From NCBI GenBank assembly GCA_910580045.1, contig CAJTXF010000059.1, positions 1 through 16,805 of the forward strand: a stretch of DNA of 16,805 nucleotides, in the 5' to 3' direction. Below the pieces are notes generated by a model. The model did no database searches. It was not told the origin of the DNA and worked only from the letters and a program-made list of their open reading frames with translations. This document shows positions 13,432 through 16,805 of the stretch, piece after piece. Position 1 is the first letter of the stretch; each line of letters opens with the position of its first letter. Source of the DNA: an uncultured Eubacteriales bacterium (lineage in GTDB: Bacteria; Bacillota; Clostridia; Oscillospirales; Acutalibacteraceae). A program made the position numbers and the translations under genes.

Positions 13432-13908
13432 TTACAGGAAAAACAGGGACTGCTCATAGTCCTTCACATAGTATCGGATGCTTGTTCTGCCCTTTTGTAT
13501 CACTGTGTGTCCCTCCTGCTCCAGCTGCTCTCTTTGCGCCGTCACGCCCCCAGGGTATTTAGGGTTCAGTTCCCCATTGGCTTTCAGAATCCGCCAATAG
13601 GGTGTCTTGTCCCCCTCCCGCTGATAGCTGGCCCAGGCTGCAATGGAAACAAAAATCCCCGCAGTAATGGGTTCTGTAAAATCCGCCCCATTCTCCTTGG
13701 CAAAGTACTCCCGAATCATCCCCACTGTCAGCAGCTTTCCAAAGGGCACCCGACGCATCACTCTATCATAGTCTGCCGGAGGGGCAAAGTACATCCTGTC
13801 TCCGCCATATTTTTTAATGCTCTTTTCATCTGTAACGATTTGAATCTTCGGCATATCCTTGCTGTCGCCCAGCATAGCGTTGAAATCTTTTTTGTTCTCG
13901 TTAGCCAT
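13432..13908 (-). CDS. MGMT-family alkyltransferase-like protein, catalytic Cys replaced by Tyr
   Basis: A 158-residue protein with the DNA-binding domain of O6-alkylguanine-DNA alkyltransferases. YDRVMRRVPFGKLLTVGMI (47-65) matches the family's RIPxGxxxTYGxIA helix-turn region, and the NGEL...GGVTAQREQLEQEG segment (111-133) matches the C-terminal part. At the alkyl-acceptor motif PCHRV it reads PYWRI (103-107), so Cys is Tyr104 and repair by alkyl transfer is impossible. Known ATL proteins have Trp there and recruit excision repair to alkylated guanine. The N-terminal 45 residues are an extra charged segment. The ATG at 13908 has GGAGG 8 nt upstream; longer in-frame starts lack one. It lies 72 nt after the GTPase-nuclease gene but has its own promoter. 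Confidence 0.82.
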   Translation of the reverse strand: MANENKKDFNAMLGDSKDMPKIQIVTDEKSIKKYGGDRMYFAPPADYDRVMRRVPFGKLLTVGMIREYFAKENGADFTEPITAGIFVSIAAWASYQREGDKTPYWRILKANGELNPKYPGGVTAQREQLEQEGHTVIQKGRTSIRYYVKDYEQSLFFL

Positions 13909-13916
13909 AGCCGCCG

Positions 13917-13960
13917 CCTCCTTTTTCCCCCATTGTACTCCAAAACATTTCCTGAGGCAA
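13917..13960 (-). promoter_or_regulatory. Promoter and ribosome binding site of the MGMT-like gene
   Basis: On the minus strand TTGCCT (13960-13955), 17 bp and TACAAT (13937-13932) form a reasonable promoter between the two genes. GGAGG (13921-13917) sits 8 nt before the ATG at 13908 and so rules out the longer upstream reading frame. Confidence 0.65.
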
Positions 13961-13980
13961 TGAGGCGGTTTCAAAAAAGT

Positions 13981-16647
13981 TTACTGCTTTCCCCGCCGCT
14001 TCCTGTTTTTTGCTTTCTCCAAGGCATCACCAACCGTCGCGCCCCGCAGGGCGGCCCGCTTCTCCCTCAGAATAGAGGCAATTTCCCCCTGCGTCTGCTC
14101 TATCTCGGCCCGCAGTTCCCGGGCCGACATGCGCAGGGCACCATGGCCAAGAATAATCAGCTGCTCCGCATAGTCTGCACTGGCCACCCGCACCCGCCGC
14201 TTCTCTTTGCTCAGCTGATAGCTGGCCTTTTCAATATACGCGTCCGCTGTCTCAGCCTCCTTGGTGTACACCACATGGATGTTGTGGTAAGCGAACACCG
14301 TGCCCGTGCCCTTGGGCACCCGGTAGGCGTCAAACACTAGAATCACCCGGTTTTTCCTATACCCCTGGTAGTTGCTGAGGATGTCCATCAGGGCCAGGCG
14401 GGCGGCCTCCAAATCCTCTTTGGCAATGGCGTTCAAATCCTCCCAGGCGAAAATCATATTATACCCATCCACCAGCAGATACTCCGGACCTGCCGGAGGC
14501 AGGCGCACTGGCTTAGCCGGGGGCTCCTTTGGCTCTTTGCGCTGCTTGGGCGTGGGCTGCAGAGCCCGGGGCTTCACAGCCCCATAGGTCTTCTCAAAAA
14601 TTGCCAGCAGTTCAGCATCCTGTTCCAGGCTGCTTACAGCTGGGCTGCGGCGCGGCTCAGCCTGGGGTACGGCCCCGCCGCTTTCGGCAAAAGGGGGCAG
14701 GCCGGCCTCCCCGTCCGGCGCTGATTCTGCCCCGCGATATCCGGGCAGGTGCATATAATTCTCCACCTCATCCCAAGGCACGAAGAAACCTGCCCCGTGA
14801 GAGCAGAACACCGAGCCCGCCGGGTCATCGGTATCCTGCTCCGGCTGGTAGCCAATGCGCTCCATGACCGTGTCCGGCTCCACACAGGGCCGGTAACCCT
14901 CCGGCGTGCAGGAGGCCCGGCCCTGTCCCCGGGTGTAGGCTGCCACCTGCGCCGCGTAGTCCCCAAAGGCCGCCACAGGCACGCTTCCAGTCAGAATAGT
15001 CTCTTCCCCTACAGTACGGGGTTCCCCAGTCTCGCCGCCCATGCGCTGGATGTCCGTAATGGCACGGCCCAGGTGCTGAGAGGGCAGCTCCAGCCGCAGA
15101 GCGTACCAGGGCTCCAACAGAATATTGTCCGCCTTCATCAAGCCCTGGCGCACTGCCCGGTAGGTGGCCTGGCGGAAGTCCCCGCCCTCAGTATGCTTCT
15201 CGTGGGCCCGGCCAGTGAGAAGGGTAATGCGCATATCCGTAATGGGGGAACCGGTAAGCACCCCCCGGTAGGTTTTCTCCTCCAAATGGGTTAGAATCAG
15301 CCGCTGCCAGCGGCCTGCTAAAAAGTCCTCTGAGCAGGCAGTACCAAACACCAGCCCGCTCCCCCTGGGCAGGGGCTCTAAAAGCAGGTGGACCTCAGCA
15401 TAGTGGCGCAGGGGCTCAAAATGGCCCACACCCTCCACAGGCCGGGCGATGGTCTCCTTATATACCACGTTCCCGGGGCCGAACTCCACTGCCAAGCCGA
15501 AGCGCTCTAAAATCACCCGCTGCAGAATCTCCGCCTGTACCTTACCCATCAGCCGCAGGTGAATCTCCTCCAGCTGCTCGCTCCATTCCAGACAGAGCTG
15601 GGGATCCTCCTCTGCCAGCTGCCGCAGCTGAGGGAGCACTGCATGGGGCTGGGCCCCTTCCGGAAGAATCAGGCTGTAGGCAATCGCAGGCTCTAAAACC
15701 GGCAGAGTACCGGAGGGCTCTGCACCAAGGGCCTGGCCGGGGAATGTCCCTGTCAGCCCCGTCACAGCGCAGACCATCCCGGCCTGGGCTGTATTTACGG
15801 TAGTGTACTTCTCCCCTGAGTAAACCCGTATCTGGTCAACCTTTTCCTCACCCCCAGGCAGGGGCAGAGTGGTCTTCACTGCCAAGCTCCCGCCGGTGAT
15901 TTTCAGATGAGTGAGCCTCGCCCCCTGGCTGTCCCGGTTGATTTGGTACACCCGGGCCGCGAATTCCTCTCCCCATTGGGGGCGGGGGCCAAACTGAATC
16001 AGCGCCTCCAGCAGCTCGTCCACCCCCTGGGCCCGCAGAGCGCAGCCGAACAGGGCCGGGAAGCATTTCCGCTCCCCAATCAGCCGCTGGAGGGTTTCCA
16101 TACTCAGCCTGCCTGTGTCCAGATATTCGGACAGCGCGGGCTCGTCTCCCAGCGCCGCCTGCTCCCAAAGAGAGCCCTTGTCCCCAAAGTCCGCAATGCG
16201 GTCAGAGAGGCTGGCCTGCAGCTTGAGCAGCAGGGCTTCCCTGTCCACAGGCTGGTCCATCTTATTGAGAAACAAAAATACCGGGATGTTCCTGCTCTCC
16301 AGCAGGCGCCAAAGGGTCAGGGTGTGGCCCTGGGGGCCATCCGGGCCGGAGATAACCAAAATCGCGCAGTCCAGTACCTGCAGGGTCCGCTCTGCCTCAG
16401 TGGAGAAATCCACATGGCCGGGGGTGTCCACCAGGGTGAGCTCCACATCCCCCACTGTGAGGACAGCCTGCTTGTTAAAAATCGTGATGCCCCGCTCCCG
16501 CTCCAGCGAGTGGGTATCCAGGAAAGCGTCGGCATGGTCCACCCGACCCAGGCTGCGCAGTGTGCCGCCCCGATATAAAATCGCCTCTGACAGCGTGGTT
16601 TTGCCCGCGTCCACATGAGCCAAGATGCCCACAGTCAGCCTGCGCAT
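13981..16647 (-). CDS. TetM/EF-G-like ribosomal GTPase fused to a YacP/Rae1-type NYN nuclease
   Basis: An 888-residue two-part protein. The N-terminal ~635 residues form an EF-G/TetM-like translation GTPase: P-loop AHVDAGKT (10-17), switch I RERGITI (50-56), DTPGH with His78 (74-78) and NKMD (128-131), followed by the beta-barrel and domains III-V. A Pro/Ala/Glu-rich linker (about 638-722) leads to a NYN domain: LLVDGYN (724-730), VFDA with Asp773, EAETADAY (797-804) and SADYAEQ with Asp825, so its acidic active site looks intact. The end is strongly basic (KNRKRRGKQ). In TetM/TetO the domain IV tip SPVST displaces tetracycline; here that region reads HEKHTEGGDF (482-491), so drug resistance is doubtful. 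YacP/Rae1 cuts mRNA in the ribosomal A site; fusion suggests ribosome-directed RNA cleavage. ATG at 16647 has AAGGAGG 6 nt upstream; an in-frame extension of 44 codons is rejected. Confidence 0.9.
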   Translation of the reverse strand: MRRLTVGILAHVDAGKTTLSEAILYRGGTLRSLGRVDHADAFLDTHSLERERGITIFNKQAVLTVGDVELTLVDTPGHVDFSTEAERTLQVLDCAILVISGPDGPQGHTLTLWRLLESRNIPVFLFLNKMDQPVDREALLLKLQASLSDRIADFGDKGSLWEQAALGDEPALSEYLDTGRLSMETLQRLIGERKCFPALFGCALRAQGVDELLEALIQFGPRPQWGEEFAARVYQINRDSQGARLTHLKITGGSLAVKTTLPLPGGEEKVDQIRVYSGEKYTTVNTAQAGMVCAVTGLTGTFPGQALGAEPSGTLPVLEPAIAYSLILPEGAQPHAVLPQLRQLAEEDPQLCLEWSEQLEEIHLRLMGKVQAEILQRVILERFGLAVEFGPGNVVYKETIARPVEGVGHFEPLRHYAEVHLLLEPLPRGSGLVFGTACSEDFLAGRWQRLILTHLEEKTYRGVLTGSPITDMRITLLTGRAHEKHTEGGDFRQATYRAVRQGLMKADNILLEPWYALRLELPSQHLGRAITDIQRMGGETGEPRTVGEETILTGSVPVAAFGDYAAQVAAYTRGQGRASCTPEGYRPCVEPDTVMERIGYQPEQDTDDPAGSVFCSHGAGFFVPWDEVENYMHLPGYRGAESAPDGEAGLPPFAESGGAVPQAEPRRSPAVSSLEQDAELLAIFEKTYGAVKPRALQPTPKQRKEPKEPPAKPVRLPPAGPEYLLVDGYNMIFAWEDLNAIAKEDLEAARLALMDILSNYQGYRKNRVILVFDAYRVPKGTGTVFAYHNIHVVYTKEAETADAYIEKASYQLSKEKRRVRVASADYAEQLIILGHGALRMSARELRAEIEQTQGEIASILREKRAALRGATVGDALEKAKNRKRRGKQ

Positions 16648-16710
16648 ACCGCTCCTCCTTCCCGTGTCAGCTGCTTTGCAAGTTCTGCTCTGCTGAGATA
16701 TTCTTCGGAT

Positions 16711-16740
16711 ATTATAGCACGAAAGGGGAGGCCGCGTCCA
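16711..16740 (-). promoter_or_regulatory. Extended -10 promoter of the GTPase-nuclease gene
   Basis: On the minus strand TGCTATAAT (16719-16711) is an extended -10 element with a perfect hexamer. TGGACG (16740-16735), 18 bp upstream, is a weak -35. The leader is about 57 nt, with no clear attenuator or leader peptide of the kind seen before tetM genes. Confidence 0.7.
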
Positions 16741-16778
16741 GGTTTTTTCACCAAATGACAGTATATAGTTAACTTCCA

Positions 16779-16801
16779 CTCTCCGGCCCAGGGCCGGGGA
16801 G
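16779..16801. repeat. GC-rich inverted repeat at the window edge
   Basis: CTCTCCGGCC (16779-16788) and GGCCGGGGAG (16792-16801) pair over 10 positions with one G-U and a 3-nt loop. No T tract follows on the minus strand, and the plus-strand continuation is cut off. It could be the terminator of a gene beyond the right edge. Confidence 0.4.
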
Positions 16802-16805
16802 AATC

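Noticed and set aside
13981..16647. Tetracycline resistance gene
   Set aside because: The domain IV tip needed to displace tetracycline is replaced, a nuclease domain is attached, and no mobile element or tet-type leader is nearby.
16648..16779. N-terminal 44-codon extension of the GTPase-nuclease
   Set aside because: It would include the promoter and ribosome binding site. MRRLTVGILAHVDAGKT at 16647 is the normal N terminus of this GTPase class.
1..16805. CRISPR array, insertion sequence, prophage or integrative element
   Set aside because: I saw no regularly spaced repeats, transposase, integrase, phage genes or target-site duplications. The partial tRNA-Thr has no integrase beside it within the window.

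Overview
The window looks like chromosomal DNA of a moderately GC-rich gut-type Clostridia member, most likely Oscillospiraceae or a related family. Reasons: consensus sigma-A promoters, AGGAGG-type ribosome binding sites, some GTG/TTG starts, genes resembling DUF6062 and DUF5685 (families I associate with Clostridia), and a TetM-like GTPase fused to a YacP-type nuclease. The genus is not resolved. I see no phage, transposase, CRISPR array or rRNA.

Layout, left to right. (1) 1-54: 5' part of a tRNA-Thr(UGU) on the minus strand with a perfect promoter, cut by the window edge. (2) 276-4718, minus: a sugar-binding lipoprotein followed by a domain-permuted GH3 glycosidase, a glycan capture-and-hydrolysis pair with no permease genes beside it. 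(3) 4785-6301, minus: a DUF6062-like Cys/His protein overlapping an OGG-type DNA glycosylase by 4 nt. (4) 6302-6851: the only long gene-free stretch, holding divergent promoters, several dyads and a cluster of DnaA-box-like 9-mers beside an AT-rich patch. (5) 6852-10547, plus: Nudix hydrolase, diacylglycerol-kinase-family lipid kinase, DUF5685-like protein, J-domain/TPR/Cys-rich protein, small multi-pass membrane protein, ending at a strong terminator. (6) 10618-11700, plus: consensus promoter with an internal palindrome, a MarR regulator and an overlapping flavodoxin-domain protein. (7) 11688-16647, minus: CPBP membrane protease, sugar-isomerase-like TIM barrel, alkyltransferase-like (MGMT-family) protein lacking the catalytic Cys, and the GTPase-nuclease fusion, most with their own promoter.

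The most notable item is the 888-residue fusion at 13981-16647. An EF-G/TetM-like ribosomal GTPase carries a C-terminal NYN nuclease domain of the YacP/Rae1 type, and the loop that displaces tetracycline in true TetM proteins is replaced. A GTPase that delivers a nuclease to the ribosomal A site is the simplest inference. Second-rank observations are the DUF5685/J-protein/membrane-protein module, the DnaA-box-like cluster away from known origin genes, and the MGMT-like protein with Tyr in place of the alkyl-acceptor Cys.

Several genes (OGG, Nudix, MGMT-like, GTPase-nuclease) share a nucleic-acid maintenance theme, but they lie in separate transcription units, so I do not claim one system.
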